Assembly: GCA_016718875.1 (NCBI GenBank)
Contig: JADKBL010000026.1
Span: 18,364-82,363, forward strand
Length of the DNA stretch: 64,000 bases
Origin: Bacteroidota bacterium
GTDB lineage: Bacteria > Bacteroidota > Bacteroidia > Bacteroidales > VadinHA17
Reading direction: 5' to 3'
The translations under genes were made by a program, and so were the position numbers. A model generated the notes under the pieces. That model had not been told where the DNA came from. It saw only the letters and a program-made list of their open reading frames with translations, and made no database searches. This document shows, piece by piece, positions 9,047 to 18,461 of the stretch; the stretch's first letter is position 1, and each line of letters begins with the position of its first letter.

Positions 9047-12000
9047 CTATTTTGTTACCTCAAGTACCTTTTTGATGATCTGGAAATTGACATCCGAAGC
9101 AAATCCCTTTTCAAGTTCTGCTGCGGCAGCCTGGTCGTTTTTGGCAACAGCTGCAACCCACTTCTGTGCAGGTATTCTCGATTCAGCCATGTTACTGATC
9201 ATTTCATCAGCAGCTGCTTTATCGCCAATGCTATTCAATGCATTAACAGTAAGTATGTTGCTGTATGATGGTCCCCTGCGGCGGCCCTTATATTCTGATA
9301 TCGATTTTTTCAGGGCATCTGTTTCGGATTTGCGGTTAAGCTTATCGAGACAATATATGCTCAGATAATCCTGGATCCTTGTATCAACAACATAGGGCTT
9401 GCCTACGCCAAGATGCTCGGGATACTCCTTCGATTTATCGATCATCTTAATTGCATCAGCATATTTCTTTTTGGCAATAAGATCCATCGACATAAGCAGA
9501 GATGCCTGTTCGAAAATCACTTTTCCCTCACTTGCACCCTCGCCCGGAAGTATTGTCATTGCATCAAGAAGCTTCAGGCTGCTTGCATACTGGCCGTTAT
9601 TGATAAGGGCAAGAACATGCTGGACTTCAATTGCCTGGTTACCTTTGAATTTTTTAGCTGCAACAGTTGTGAGTGTGAGCATTGTTTTATAATCTTTCCG
9701 TTCTGAGTAGTACTGAATAAGCTTGTTTGAAGCCCTCCAGTTATTTGGGTCAAGTTTTGTGGCAGTCTGCAGATCAGCAAGTTCCTGTGCATCATTTTTC
9801 GGTTCCAGAAGAGCTGCTCTTGTAAGGTAGAAAGGTGCATAATCGGGCTCCTGTCCGCAGTCGCTGAGAAGTTTCATACCCTCTGCCCTGCGCTGAATCG
9901 CTATCTTGTTAAGAGCAAGATAGTATCTGAACTTCCAGCTGTTGTTCTTTGAGACAGCCCATTCCAGGGCTGAGATATCCTCTGTGCGGTAAGGGAAAAC
10001 AAACTCCGGTGAAGCAACAGCCACTTCATTAAGTAGTGAATTGTCATCTTTAATATATGCTTTCCAGAGTGTGACCATCGGGTGAACAGGTGACTTTTCC
10101 AGTACAGCGAATGCATCCTCCTTAAGTCCAAGTCCATAATATGTCATGGCAAGCTCAAGATGTGTCTGATAAGCCATCTCGTTTGTAATGGTAGAAGTAA
10201 AGAGCTTGAGATTTTCGGCATTAGGATTAAGCAGGTAATTCTCAAAATCAGCAAAATGACTCAACTGGTCAACGCTCAGTATTGTCTGAATTACTTTTTC
10301 AGCCTTTGCCTTATCTCCCGATTTCCTGTAGAGCACGGCAAGAACCTGCAATGCATTGAAATTATATCGGTTATAATCGAGAGCCTGCTTTGCATAATGC
10401 TCTGTAAGCTGTTTCTCATTCAGAAGGAATTCAATTGCAGCCATCTGGGCATATGCTACAGAACGGTATTCAGGTGCACGTGCTGCCCAGCCAAGGCTCT
10501 CAAGAGCATCAGTCAGATTGCCTTTTGCCAGGTATGTTATCCCTGCAAAGAAGTTTGCTGCAGGATGATAGGTATCAAGCATCAAGGCATTATTTGCGTA
10601 ATAGAGAGCTGAGTCATAGCGCATTGAACGGTAAAGAACTTCAGCCAGAGATGCATAAGCATCAATATAGAGAGGATCTTTATCAATACACTTTTTAAGC
10701 ATCTCCTCAGCCTTTACATAATACCTTGACTCCTTAAGCTCGTTGCCTTCCTGGTATAACGATGCAGCAGTTACAATATCCATAGGCATCTCTGAAACGA
10801 AGGGCCTTTTAAGAAGTTTCCGCTTTGATGGGCTGTACCGGAGGTCCATCCCTTCAACTACTACTTCATAATCCGCGTTTGTATTTAATGACACCGTTGT
10901 CATGAAAACGTCCATTGGTTTGAAGTTCTTCTCCTCTGTAAAAACAACTTTGCCTTCCGATTTTACAATTATATTTCCGGTTGCAGAAGCAATAGCATTT
11001 ACACCAATCTGAAGCTTCCCGTTTTCGGCATCCACATTAAGAACACCCAACGGAGAAACATCAGTGAGTCCGCCAATCTCCAATACCGGGAACCATATTT
11101 CATGCCATCTGTCTGTCAGCCCGGGATTAAATGGAGTCTGCGAAATGGGTGTTTTGAAAGCAGATGTTCCTCCATACTGATTGAACATACGTCCTGCCTG
11201 ATATTCAAAATATTGCCCATCAGTATCAGTAAGAAGATCCTCCCATATTCCTCCGCTCCTCGACTGCGACCATAAGAAGAGTTTATGGCCCGGAACCTCA
11301 TCATATAGTGCCCAATGACCAAATCCATGCTTTGAATTATGATAATAGCCACCCATGAAATCATTATACTCACCTACTATATGAGCTGACCTGTCGCTCC
11401 CAAATGCATTATTCCTGTAAAATGACAAGTCACGTTTCTCCTTATCTACCGGCCAGGGACTCTCCTCGCCCCCATGTCCAATCTCCTGGTTTCCGGGATA
11501 GGCAAACTCGAGATCATCAGTAACAACCGCAGCTGCGGTCATCCAGTTATAATATGTCTGTGTAAGAGGTGTTGGATTGCTCCACATGGCATAGGTCTCG
11601 AAATAAGCTTTGTCCTTAGGCAGCCTTACTTCAACATACCACTTTGTACGTGAAGGAAGGTCAAGGTTTCCCACAATGCAACTGACACTCCCATCACTGT
11701 TCTCAACTGTCTTATAATCAACCGGAACACAGGTTGACGGATGATGTCCGATAAAACCGAAGTTAAATTCAATACCTCCTGAAGTCCAGGGACCGCGCAT
11801 CGATATATTCCGGTATTTCATAACTTCATTACGATATATAAACTCTTTGCCGGTTGATTTTTCAATTGCTCCCCATACTTTACCCCCATCAGTTGGCAAA
11901 ATATATACTTCGATAAAATCATTCTCGAGTTTTACAACTTTCCACTTTTGCATCTGGCCCTTCAGGCCGTATCTGCTAAAAGTATGATAGGGAAAGATCT

Positions 12001-12151
12001 CGTCTCTTCTATCAACAAGTACCGGAACAGGATCAGGGTCACTGTAATTGTAAGTTAAGAGATCTCTGGATTCCTCAGTAATGGTAGCCTTCTGGCCAAT
12101 CACAGTCTGTGATAAAAAGAGAAGTACTATCAGGAAGTTCCTTATATACAT
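9047..12151 (-). CDS. DUF5107 domain / TPR protein, copy A
   Basis: A 1034-residue exported protein with a signal peptide (residues 1-19, ending TVIGQ). Residues ~40-400 form the DUF5107 domain, a galactose-mutarotase-like beta-sandwich judging by its aromatic-rich GPWTSGGIEFNFGFIGHHPS region. Residues ~450-1030 are tandem TPR helices (for example YIDAYASLAEVLYRSMRYDSALYYANNALML). Proteins of this type accompany polysaccharide-use genes in Bacteroidota, but no reaction has been assigned here. It lies 52 bases downstream of an almost equal-length paralogue, and the TPR halves are close to identical in DNA over long stretches. Confidence 0.8.
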   Translation of the reverse strand: MYIRNFLIVLLFLSQTVIGQKATITEESRDLLTYNYSDPDPVPVLVDRRDEIFPYHTFSRYGLKGQMQKWKVVKLENDFIEVYILPTDGGKVWGAIEKSTGKEFIYRNEVMKYRNISMRGPWTSGGIEFNFGFIGHHPSTCVPVDYKTVENSDGSVSCIVGNLDLPSRTKWYVEVRLPKDKAYFETYAMWSNPTPLTQTYYNWMTAAAVVTDDLEFAYPGNQEIGHGGEESPWPVDKEKRDLSFYRNNAFGSDRSAHIVGEYNDFMGGYYHNSKHGFGHWALYDEVPGHKLFLWSQSRSGGIWEDLLTDTDGQYFEYQAGRMFNQYGGTSAFKTPISQTPFNPGLTDRWHEIWFPVLEIGGLTDVSPLGVLNVDAENGKLQIGVNAIASATGNIIVKSEGKVVFTEEKNFKPMDVFMTTVSLNTNADYEVVVEGMDLRYSPSKRKLLKRPFVSEMPMDIVTAASLYQEGNELKESRYYVKAEEMLKKCIDKDPLYIDAYASLAEVLYRSMRYDSALYYANNALMLDTYHPAANFFAGITYLAKGNLTDALESLGWAARAPEYRSVAYAQMAAIEFLLNEKQLTEHYAKQALDYNRYNFNALQVLAVLYRKSGDKAKAEKVIQTILSVDQLSHFADFENYLLNPNAENLKLFTSTITNEMAYQTHLELAMTYYGLGLKEDAFAVLEKSPVHPMVTLWKAYIKDDNSLLNEVAVASPEFVFPYRTEDISALEWAVSKNNSWKFRYYLALNKIAIQRRAEGMKLLSDCGQEPDYAPFYLTRAALLEPKNDAQELADLQTATKLDPNNWRASNKLIQYYSERKDYKTMLTLTTVAAKKFKGNQAIEVQHVLALINNGQYASSLKLLDAMTILPGEGASEGKVIFEQASLLMSMDLIAKKKYADAIKMIDKSKEYPEHLGVGKPYVVDTRIQDYLSIYCLDKLNRKSETDALKKSISEYKGRRRGPSYSNILTVNALNSIGDKAAADEMISNMAESRIPAQKWVAAVAKNDQAAAAELEKGFASDVNFQIIKKVLEVTK

Positions 12152-12203
12152 TTTCGTCTGGATTTGAATTGAGATAATTAATAATACTGGCTGTTAAAAA
12201 ATC

Positions 12204-15200
12204 CTATTTAGTTACTTCCAGTACCTTCTTGATGATCTGGAAATTAACATCTGATGCAAATCCTTTTTCAAGCTCCGTTGCAGCAGCCTGGTCGTTTTTG
12301 GCAACAGCTGCGACCCACTTCTGTGCAGGTATTCTCGATTCAGCCATCTTACTTACCATTTCATCTGCAGCTGCTTTATCGCCCATGCCATTCAGTACAT
12401 TAACAGTAAGTATGTTGCTGTATGATGGTCCCCTGCGGCGACCCTTATATTCTGAAATCGATTTCCTCAGGGCATCTGTTTCTGATTTACGATTAAGCTT
12501 ATCTAGACAATATATATTAAGGTAATCCTGGATCCTTGTATCAACAACATATGGTTTCCCAACACCAAGATGTTCCGGATACTCCTTCGATTTTTCAATC
12601 ATTTTAATTGCATCAGCATATTTTTTCTTTGCAATCAGATCCATCGACATAAGCAGTGTTGCCTGTTCATATATAATTTTCCCTTCCTGTGCCCCCTCTC
12701 CGGGTAATATAGTCATTGCATCAAGCAGTTTCAGACTGCTGGGGTACTGGCCGTTATTTATCAGAGCAAGAACATGCTGTACTTCAATTGCCTGGTTCCC
12801 CTTGAACTTTTTAGCTGCCACAGTTGTGAGTGTGAGCATTGTTTTATAATCTTTTCTTTCAGAGTAGTACTGAATAAGCTTGTTTGATGCCCTCCAGTTA
12901 TTAGGATCCAGTTTTGTTGCCATCTGCAGATCAGCGAGTTCCTGTGCATCATTTTTCGGTTCCAGAAGAGCAGCTCTTGCAAGGTAGAAAGGTGCATAAT
13001 CAGGTTCCTGTCCACAGTCGCGGAGAAGTTTCATTCCCTCTGCCCTGCGCTGAATCGCTATCTTGTTAAGAGCAAGGTAATATCTGAATTTCCAGCTGTT
13101 ATTTTTCGAAACAGCCCAATTGAGTGCTGAAATATCCTCAATACGGTAAGGGAAAACAAACTCAGGTGATGCAACAGCTACTTCATTAAGAAGTGAATTG
13201 TCATCTTTTATATATGCTTTCCAGAGTGTGACCATCGGGTGAACAGGTGACTTTTCCAGTACAGCGAATGCATCCTCCTTAAGTCCAAGTCCATAATATG
13301 TCATGGCAAGCTCAAGATGTGTCTGGTAAGCCATCTCATTTGTAATACTTGAAGAAAAGCGCTTAAAGTTTTCTGCAGAAGGATTAAGCAGATAATTTTC
13401 AAAATCTGCAAAATGGCTCAGCTGGTCAACGCTAAGTATTGTCTGAATGGTTTTTTCAGCCTTAGCCTTATCTCCGGACTTTCTGTAGAGAACAGCAAGA
13501 ACCTGTAAAGCATTAAAATTGTATCTGTTGTAATCGAGTGCCTGGTTTGCATAATGTTCAGTTAGCGGTTTATCATTCTGCAGGAACTCAATAGCTGCCA
13601 TCTGACCATAGGCTACAGACCGGTATTCAGGTGCACGTGCTGCCCAGCCAAGGCTCTCAAGAGCATCAGTCAGATTGCCTTTTGCCAGGTATGTTATCCC
13701 TGCAAAGAAGTTTGCTGCAGGATGGTATGTATCAAGCATTAAGGCATTATTTGCGTAATAGAGAGCGGAGTCATAGCGCATTGAACGGTAAAGAACTTCA
13801 GCCAGAGATGCATAAGCATCAATATAGAGAGGATCTTTATCAATACACTTTTTAAGTGTCTCCTCAGCCTTTACATAATTCCTGGCTTCTTTGAGTTCAT
13901 TCCCTTCCTGATACAGAGAGGCAGCGGTAATTATATCTTTTGGCATTGTTGAGACAAACGGACGCTTAAGGACTTTCCTGTCTTTAGGACTGTATTTGAG
14001 ATCCATTCCCTCAACATTGACTTCATAATCAGCATTTGCATTTATAGCAACAGATGTTTTGAATACATCCATCGGCTTGAAGATTTTCTCTTCAGTCAGG
14101 ACTACTTTGCCTTCTGATTTAACAACGATTTTTCCTGTAACAAATGCAAAAGAGTTAACTCCTATCTGGAGTTTACCATCTTTTGCATCAACGTGAAGAA
14201 CTCCTGAAGGAGATACTTCAGTCATACCCCCGATTTCTTTTACAGGAAACCATATTTCATGCCAGCGGTCGGTAAGACCAGGATTGAAAGGAGTCTGTGA
14301 GATAGGTGTTTTGAATGCAGATGTGCCGCCATACTGGTTATGCATACGACCTGCCTGGAACTCCATATATTGCCCGTCGGTATTGGTCAGAAGGTCTTCC
14401 CAGATACCTCCATCCCTTGCAAGTGACCAGAGCCAAAGTTTGTGGCCCGGCATATCATCATAGAGAGCCCAGTGGCCATAGCCGAAGTTGGAATTATGAT
14501 AATAGCCACCCATGAAGTCATTGAACTCTCCAACAACATGGTATGATTTGCTTGATTCGAAATCGTTATTCTTATACCAGGAAACATTGCGTCCCTCCTC
14601 GTTTACAGGCCACAAACCGAATTCTCCGCCGTGACCTATTTCAGCAGCACCGGGGTACTGGAACTCCAGATCCTCTGTAACAACAGCAGCTCCTGTCATC
14701 CAGTTATAGTATGTCTGGTTGAGAAGAGTAGGGTTGATCCACATGGCATATGTTTCGAAATATGCCTTATCCTTCGGGAGCCTAACTTCAACATACCATT
14801 TTGTGCGTGACGGAAGATCTAAGTTTCCAACGATACAGCTAACACTGCCGTCGGCATTCTCAACCATCTTATAATCGACAGTTACACATGTTGAAGGGTT
14901 GTGGCCAATAAAACCAAAGTTCAGTTCAATACCTCCGGAGGTCCATGGACCGCGCATTGAAATGTTACGGTATTTCATAACCTCGTTACGGTAAACAAAC
15001 TCTTTCCCGGTTGATTTTTCGATTGCTCCCCATACTTTACCTCCGTCAGATGGCATCACCCATACCTGAATGTAGTCATTCTCAAGTTTAACAACATCCC
15101 ACTTCTGCACTTTGCCTTCAATGGCATATCCCTGGAATGAATGGTAAGGATATATCTCATCCCTCCTATCGGTAAGGATCGGAATAGGGTTGGGATCATT

Positions 15201-15308
15201 GTAGGGATATGTAAGGATATCTCTCTTTTCCAGTGTAATGGAAGCTTTCTGTCCGATGAGGAGCTGCGGCAATAAAAGCAGCGCGAACAGTAAATTCTTT
15301 TTAAGCAT
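12204..15308 (-). CDS. DUF5107 domain / TPR protein, copy B
   Basis: A 1034-residue exported protein (signal peptide ending QLLIGQ) and a tandem paralogue of copy A with the same length and order: DUF5107-type sandwich first, TPR array second. It is upstream of copy A in transcription, so the pair probably forms one operon. The N-terminal halves differ visibly (for example LTYPYNDPNPIPILTDRRDE here against LTYNYSDPDPVPVLVDRRDE in copy A). In the TPR half whole 100-base blocks are the same, which suggests gene conversion. Function is inferred only from the carbohydrate context. Confidence 0.8.
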   Translation of the reverse strand: MLKKNLLFALLLLPQLLIGQKASITLEKRDILTYPYNDPNPIPILTDRRDEIYPYHSFQGYAIEGKVQKWDVVKLENDYIQVWVMPSDGGKVWGAIEKSTGKEFVYRNEVMKYRNISMRGPWTSGGIELNFGFIGHNPSTCVTVDYKMVENADGSVSCIVGNLDLPSRTKWYVEVRLPKDKAYFETYAMWINPTLLNQTYYNWMTGAAVVTEDLEFQYPGAAEIGHGGEFGLWPVNEEGRNVSWYKNNDFESSKSYHVVGEFNDFMGGYYHNSNFGYGHWALYDDMPGHKLWLWSLARDGGIWEDLLTNTDGQYMEFQAGRMHNQYGGTSAFKTPISQTPFNPGLTDRWHEIWFPVKEIGGMTEVSPSGVLHVDAKDGKLQIGVNSFAFVTGKIVVKSEGKVVLTEEKIFKPMDVFKTSVAINANADYEVNVEGMDLKYSPKDRKVLKRPFVSTMPKDIITAASLYQEGNELKEARNYVKAEETLKKCIDKDPLYIDAYASLAEVLYRSMRYDSALYYANNALMLDTYHPAANFFAGITYLAKGNLTDALESLGWAARAPEYRSVAYGQMAAIEFLQNDKPLTEHYANQALDYNRYNFNALQVLAVLYRKSGDKAKAEKTIQTILSVDQLSHFADFENYLLNPSAENFKRFSSSITNEMAYQTHLELAMTYYGLGLKEDAFAVLEKSPVHPMVTLWKAYIKDDNSLLNEVAVASPEFVFPYRIEDISALNWAVSKNNSWKFRYYLALNKIAIQRRAEGMKLLRDCGQEPDYAPFYLARAALLEPKNDAQELADLQMATKLDPNNWRASNKLIQYYSERKDYKTMLTLTTVAAKKFKGNQAIEVQHVLALINNGQYPSSLKLLDAMTILPGEGAQEGKIIYEQATLLMSMDLIAKKKYADAIKMIEKSKEYPEHLGVGKPYVVDTRIQDYLNIYCLDKLNRKSETDALRKSISEYKGRRRGPSYSNILTVNVLNGMGDKAAADEMVSKMAESRIPAQKWVAAVAKNDQAAATELEKGFASDVNFQIIKKVLEVTK

Positions 15309-15435
15309 AGTTATATTATTTAAGGTTATTTTGTAAAAATTTGAATAGTCCGGTTAAGTTTTACCAAATGTAGCCAAGAAAAATCAAAAACCATATATAT
15401 TTTGATCATTATAGAATCGGTGAAATTATCTTTTA

Positions 15436-15478
15436 CCCCCTGAGGACACAGAGTTAAATTCACAGAGCCACAAAGAAG
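15436..15478. repeat. Partial ACCACAGAG-family repeat
   Basis: A short run of GGACACAGAG and CACAGAGCCACAAAG words in the 222-base divergent gap between the DUF5107 genes and the nitrilase-family gene; the closing arm is missing. The rest of the gap is AT-rich with no recognised site. Confidence 0.6.
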
Positions 15479-15530
15479 ATAATTAGCTATCTTAGCATTC
15501 AATATATACATTTACAAAGGCTTATTACTT

Positions 15531-16475
15531 ATGAAGACAAAGTATCAAGGCACCATAATAATGCTGATCCTGTTGTTTACGGTATTTATAAATAATGAGT
15601 TAAGCGGAGCAAATCAAACCTCACAACAATCAGGCGGACGACTGAGGATAGCATCATGCCAGTTTCCTGTTTCGGCAGATATCATGTCGAACTACAGGTT
15701 CATAGAGTCGCAGATCATTGAGGCAAAACTTAAAAAGGCTGATGTGGTGCATTTTCCGGAATGTGCTCTTTCAGGATATCCCGGAACTGATTTCCAATCT
15801 ATGGATGGATTTAACTGGGCTCTGCTTCACCGGATGACCGATTCGGTTATGGTGCTGGCAGGTAAGCTTAAGATATGTGTCATACTGGGTTCACTGCATA
15901 AACTGACCGGGGACAATAAGCCGCATAATTCATTGTATGTTATCACTCCTGAGGGAAAAATTGCAGACAGATACGATAAAAGATTCTGCACATCCACCGA
16001 TCTTAAATACTGTTCACCGGGTGATCATTTTGTTACTTTCCCTATAAAAGATGTCAGATGTGGTCTCCTTATCTGTTATGATGTAAGGTTTCCTGAGTTA
16101 TACAGGGAGTACCGAAAGCTTGGCTGTGATGTTATTTTTCAGTCGTTCTACAATGCAAGAGCAGACAAGGGAAGTATTCATCCCCTGATAATGCCTGTTA
16201 CAGCACAGGCCTATGCAGGAGTTAACTATTTCTATATGTCACTTACCAATTCTTCATCTGCAGAGAGCTGGCCATGCCATTTTATTACTCCCGACGGACT
16301 GATTCAGAATAAGCTGGCTCCAAATGTGCAGGGGATACTGATTTCGGATATTGACACAGGCATGAAGTATTATGATGCCAGCGGGGAGTTCAGAAAGGAT
16401 GCCATGAACGGAAAACTTAATTCCGGGACAACTGTAATTGACCCACGTTCAGCAGACAGGAAAAAAGTATACTGA
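15531..16475 (+). CDS. Exported carbon-nitrogen hydrolase (nitrilase superfamily)
   Basis: A 314-residue protein with an N-terminal signal or anchor (residues 1-27). The nitrilase-superfamily Glu-Lys-Cys triad is visible: Glu in HFPECALSGYPG (~76), Lys in YDKRF (~149) and Cys in LLICYDVRFPELY (~182). Members hydrolyse amide or nitrile C-N bonds, such as N-carbamoyl compounds and omega-amides. The signal sequence suggests activity outside the cytoplasm, unusual for the family apart from Lnt-like proteins. Its stop codon lies one base before the start of the CarH-like regulator, so the two are translationally linked. Confidence 0.8.
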   Translation: MKTKYQGTIIMLILLFTVFINNELSGANQTSQQSGGRLRIASCQFPVSADIMSNYRFIESQIIEAKLKKADVVHFPECALSGYPGTDFQSMDGFNWALLHRMTDSVMVLAGKLKICVILGSLHKLTGDNKPHNSLYVITPEGKIADRYDKRFCTSTDLKYCSPGDHFVTFPIKDVRCGLLICYDVRFPELYREYRKLGCDVIFQSFYNARADKGSIHPLIMPVTAQAYAGVNYFYMSLTNSSSAESWPCHFITPDGLIQNKLAPNVQGILISDIDTGMKYYDASGEFRKDAMNGKLNSGTTVIDPRSADRKKVY

Positions 16476-16476
16476 T

Positions 16477-17352
16477 ATGAGCAGGTTTACCCTCAATGAT
16501 CTGGAGCACCTTACAGGCATCAAAACTGATACCCTGAGAATATGGGAGCGCCGGTATAATATACTCAGTCCTAACCGTACTCACACCAACAGGAGATGGT
16601 ATGAAGATGATGACCTTAAAAAACTGATAAACATATCATTGCTGTATAACAATGGAGTAAAAATCTCAGTAATAGCAGGGATGAGTGATATTGAAATTGC
16701 GGAAAAAGCCTCCACCCTGTCAGAAAGCTTAAAGACATCCGACAATATCATCAGTACGCTAGTATTAGCCGTTAATGATCTCGACGAAAATGCCATTAAT
16801 GAAATTTTTCTGAGATCTGTTATACTAAGGGGATTTGAAAAGACATTCACTGAGGTTCTATTTCCATTCATACGAAAGGTTGGTATAATGTGGCATACAG
16901 GGGCCATGGACCCTCATACCGAACATTTTATCAGTGCAATTTTAAGACAGAGGTTGATTGCTTCAATAGATTCTATGCCACAGTCATTACATGAGAAAAG
17001 TAAAAGGGTAATGATGTACCTGCCGGAAGGTGAATTTCATGAGCTTGGATTGCTCTATTTCTACTACATAGTCAAAAAAAGAGGCCACCGGATACTCTAC
17101 CTGGGACAGGCTACTCCTTTTGATTCTGTGAAACAATCGGCAGCAGCATGGAGACCAGATATTATTATAACAGGATTGCAGACCGAACTAAATATTTCTG
17201 ATCCCAACGAATTTCTGAGGAATCTGTCGGCAGTTCATGGCAAACCAGTTATCTATGTCGGTGGTGCGCTGGCTTCCCATGCAGAGAATCTCAAACTTAT
17301 TAATATAAAGCCACTAACATCAGAAGAGGACCTGGATTTCCTTTCTTCTTAA
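16477..17352 (+). CDS. MerR-type regulator with B12-binding domain, CarH/LitR-like photoreceptor
   Basis: A protein of about 291 residues. Start at 16477 is chosen because it lies one base after the upstream stop and begins directly with the HTH (MSRFTLNDLEHLTGIKTDTL); an earlier in-frame ATG at 16438 would overlap the neighbour. Residues 1-70 are a MerR winged helix with IRIWERRY-type wording (LRIWERRYNIL). Residues ~85-165 are the B12-cap four-helix bundle and carry the W-x9-E-H signature of light sensors (Trp139, Glu149, His150). Residues ~175-290 are the cobalamin-binding fold with E-x-H-x-x-G (His188 as the lower cobalt ligand). By homology to CarH/LitR it would bind adenosylcobalamin, repress DNA in the dark and release in light. 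No carotenoid genes are near, so its targets are open. Confidence 0.8.
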   Translation: MSRFTLNDLEHLTGIKTDTLRIWERRYNILSPNRTHTNRRWYEDDDLKKLINISLLYNNGVKISVIAGMSDIEIAEKASTLSESLKTSDNIISTLVLAVNDLDENAINEIFLRSVILRGFEKTFTEVLFPFIRKVGIMWHTGAMDPHTEHFISAILRQRLIASIDSMPQSLHEKSKRVMMYLPEGEFHELGLLYFYYIVKKRGHRILYLGQATPFDSVKQSAAAWRPDIIITGLQTELNISDPNEFLRNLSAVHGKPVIYVGGALASHAENLKLINIKPLTSEEDLDFLSS

Positions 17353-17508
17353 ATTAAACTTGTTAAAATTCGATATGTAATTTTTCATTATTAAATTTGA
17401 AAAAACTCTTTATGTATCCTGGAGTCTTTTATACCTGATGGTTAAAAAAATAATGCCACGAAGGCGCTAAAGCGCTAAATAATAATAATGAATTAAATAT
17501 TTTACATT

Positions 17509-17958
17509 ATGTCACTAACAGAACAAATTTCAGCTGATCTTATCACAGCAATGAAAGCAAAAAACACCCTGGCACTTGAGGCAATAAGGGCTGCTAAAAC
17601 TGCATTTATACTTGCAAAATCGGAAAAGGGAGCAGATTCAGTTCTTTCTGCTGATGAGGAGCTTAAGATTATCCAGAAGCTGGTAAAACAAAGAAGAGAG
17701 TCGGCAGCCATTTACAAGGAGCAGAACAGACCCGACCTTTATGAAAAAGAAGTTTCTGAGGCTGATGTTCTGGAAAAGTATCTTCCGGCGAAGATCAGCG
17801 AAGCGGAACTCACTGCAATTATTAAATCAATTATAGAGCGTGTTGGTGCCAAAACACCAGCCGATATGGGTAAGGTAATGGGCACCGCTACCAAAGAACT
17901 CGCAGGCAAAGCTGACGGGAAAGAAATCTCTGCAATAGTAAAGCAGCTGCTTGGATAG
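17509..17958 (+). CDS. GatB/YqeY domain protein
   Basis: A 149-residue cytoplasmic protein of the YqeY family, all-helical and related to the tail domain of the GatB subunit of tRNA amidotransferase. Conserved wording includes LITAMKAKNTLALEAIRAAKTA at the N-terminus, VKQRRESAAIYKEQNRPDLYEKE in the middle and ADMGKVMGTATKEL near the end. The length matches the family. Function in bacteria is not well defined; tRNA binding is suspected from the GatB relationship. It is monocistronic here and is followed by a short nonamer array. Confidence 0.9.
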   Translation: MSLTEQISADLITAMKAKNTLALEAIRAAKTAFILAKSEKGADSVLSADEELKIIQKLVKQRRESAAIYKEQNRPDLYEKEVSEADVLEKYLPAKISEAELTAIIKSIIERVGAKTPADMGKVMGTATKELAGKADGKEISAIVKQLLG

Positions 17959-17966
17959 GATAAGAA

Positions 17967-18002
17967 GGCTGTAGAGGCGATAGAGGCTGTAGAGGCTTTA
18001 AT
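17967..18002. repeat. Nonanucleotide tandem array GGCTGTAGA
   Basis: Four 9-base units (GGCTGTAGA, GGCGATAGA, GGCTGTAGA, GGCTTTAAT) immediately after yqeY, in the gap before a convergent gene. Confidence 0.7.
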
Positions 18003-18044
18003 AAGAGTAAATTGGTTTAGCATTTAAAGCCTTTATAGCTATAT

Positions 18045-18413
18045 CTAAAAGTATCCTCCTATGTTACCGCTGAATAAGGCCTTCGCAAGATCGATATGGT
18101 ACCAGGCCCTGGCATAGAAATAACACAGGACAGCAAGTGTGGCCAGGAATGCCATCGTTAATCCCAGGTATTTACCGGCCAGCGATTTACCTGATTTTAT
18201 TAATTTGAGAGACAGAGCCTTAACCCATCCTTCCATTTTTGTGAAAAGAGGATAGAATACTACTACTATTATTCCCATCGCAATCAGGGTAAATGTCACA
18301 GGCTTAACATGATTCTTATAGCTTATCATATAATCGCTGATAGCTGTTGTCAGCAGATTGGCTGTGAGAATTGTAACAGTTGTTACAACAAACCTGAAAA
18401 AATATCGGTACAT
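18045..18413 (-). CDS. Small membrane protein of unknown function
   Basis: A 122-residue protein with three hydrophobic segments (about residues 8-25, 40-60 and 82-105), separated by a basic loop containing KALSLKLIKSGKSLAGKY. I do not recognise the family. It is convergent with yqeY and divergent from ridA, with its start 48 bases from the ridA start, so the two probably share a promoter region. Reality as a gene is supported by the hydrophobic pattern and lack of a competing frame. Confidence 0.6.
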   Translation of the reverse strand: MYRYFFRFVVTTVTILTANLLTTAISDYMISYKNHVKPVTFTLIAMGIIVVVFYPLFTKMEGWVKALSLKLIKSGKSLAGKYLGLTMAFLATLAVLCYFYARAWYHIDLAKALFSGNIGGYF

Positions 18414-18461
18414 GTTTTACTAATTAATAACTTTAATAATTCCCAATAATAAGCTTTTTAT

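Noticed and set aside
10160..10612. Open plus-strand frame within the DUF5107 copy A gene
   Set aside because: It mirrors the minus-strand TPR coding sequence, shows no family resemblance, and the analogous frame in copy B is broken.
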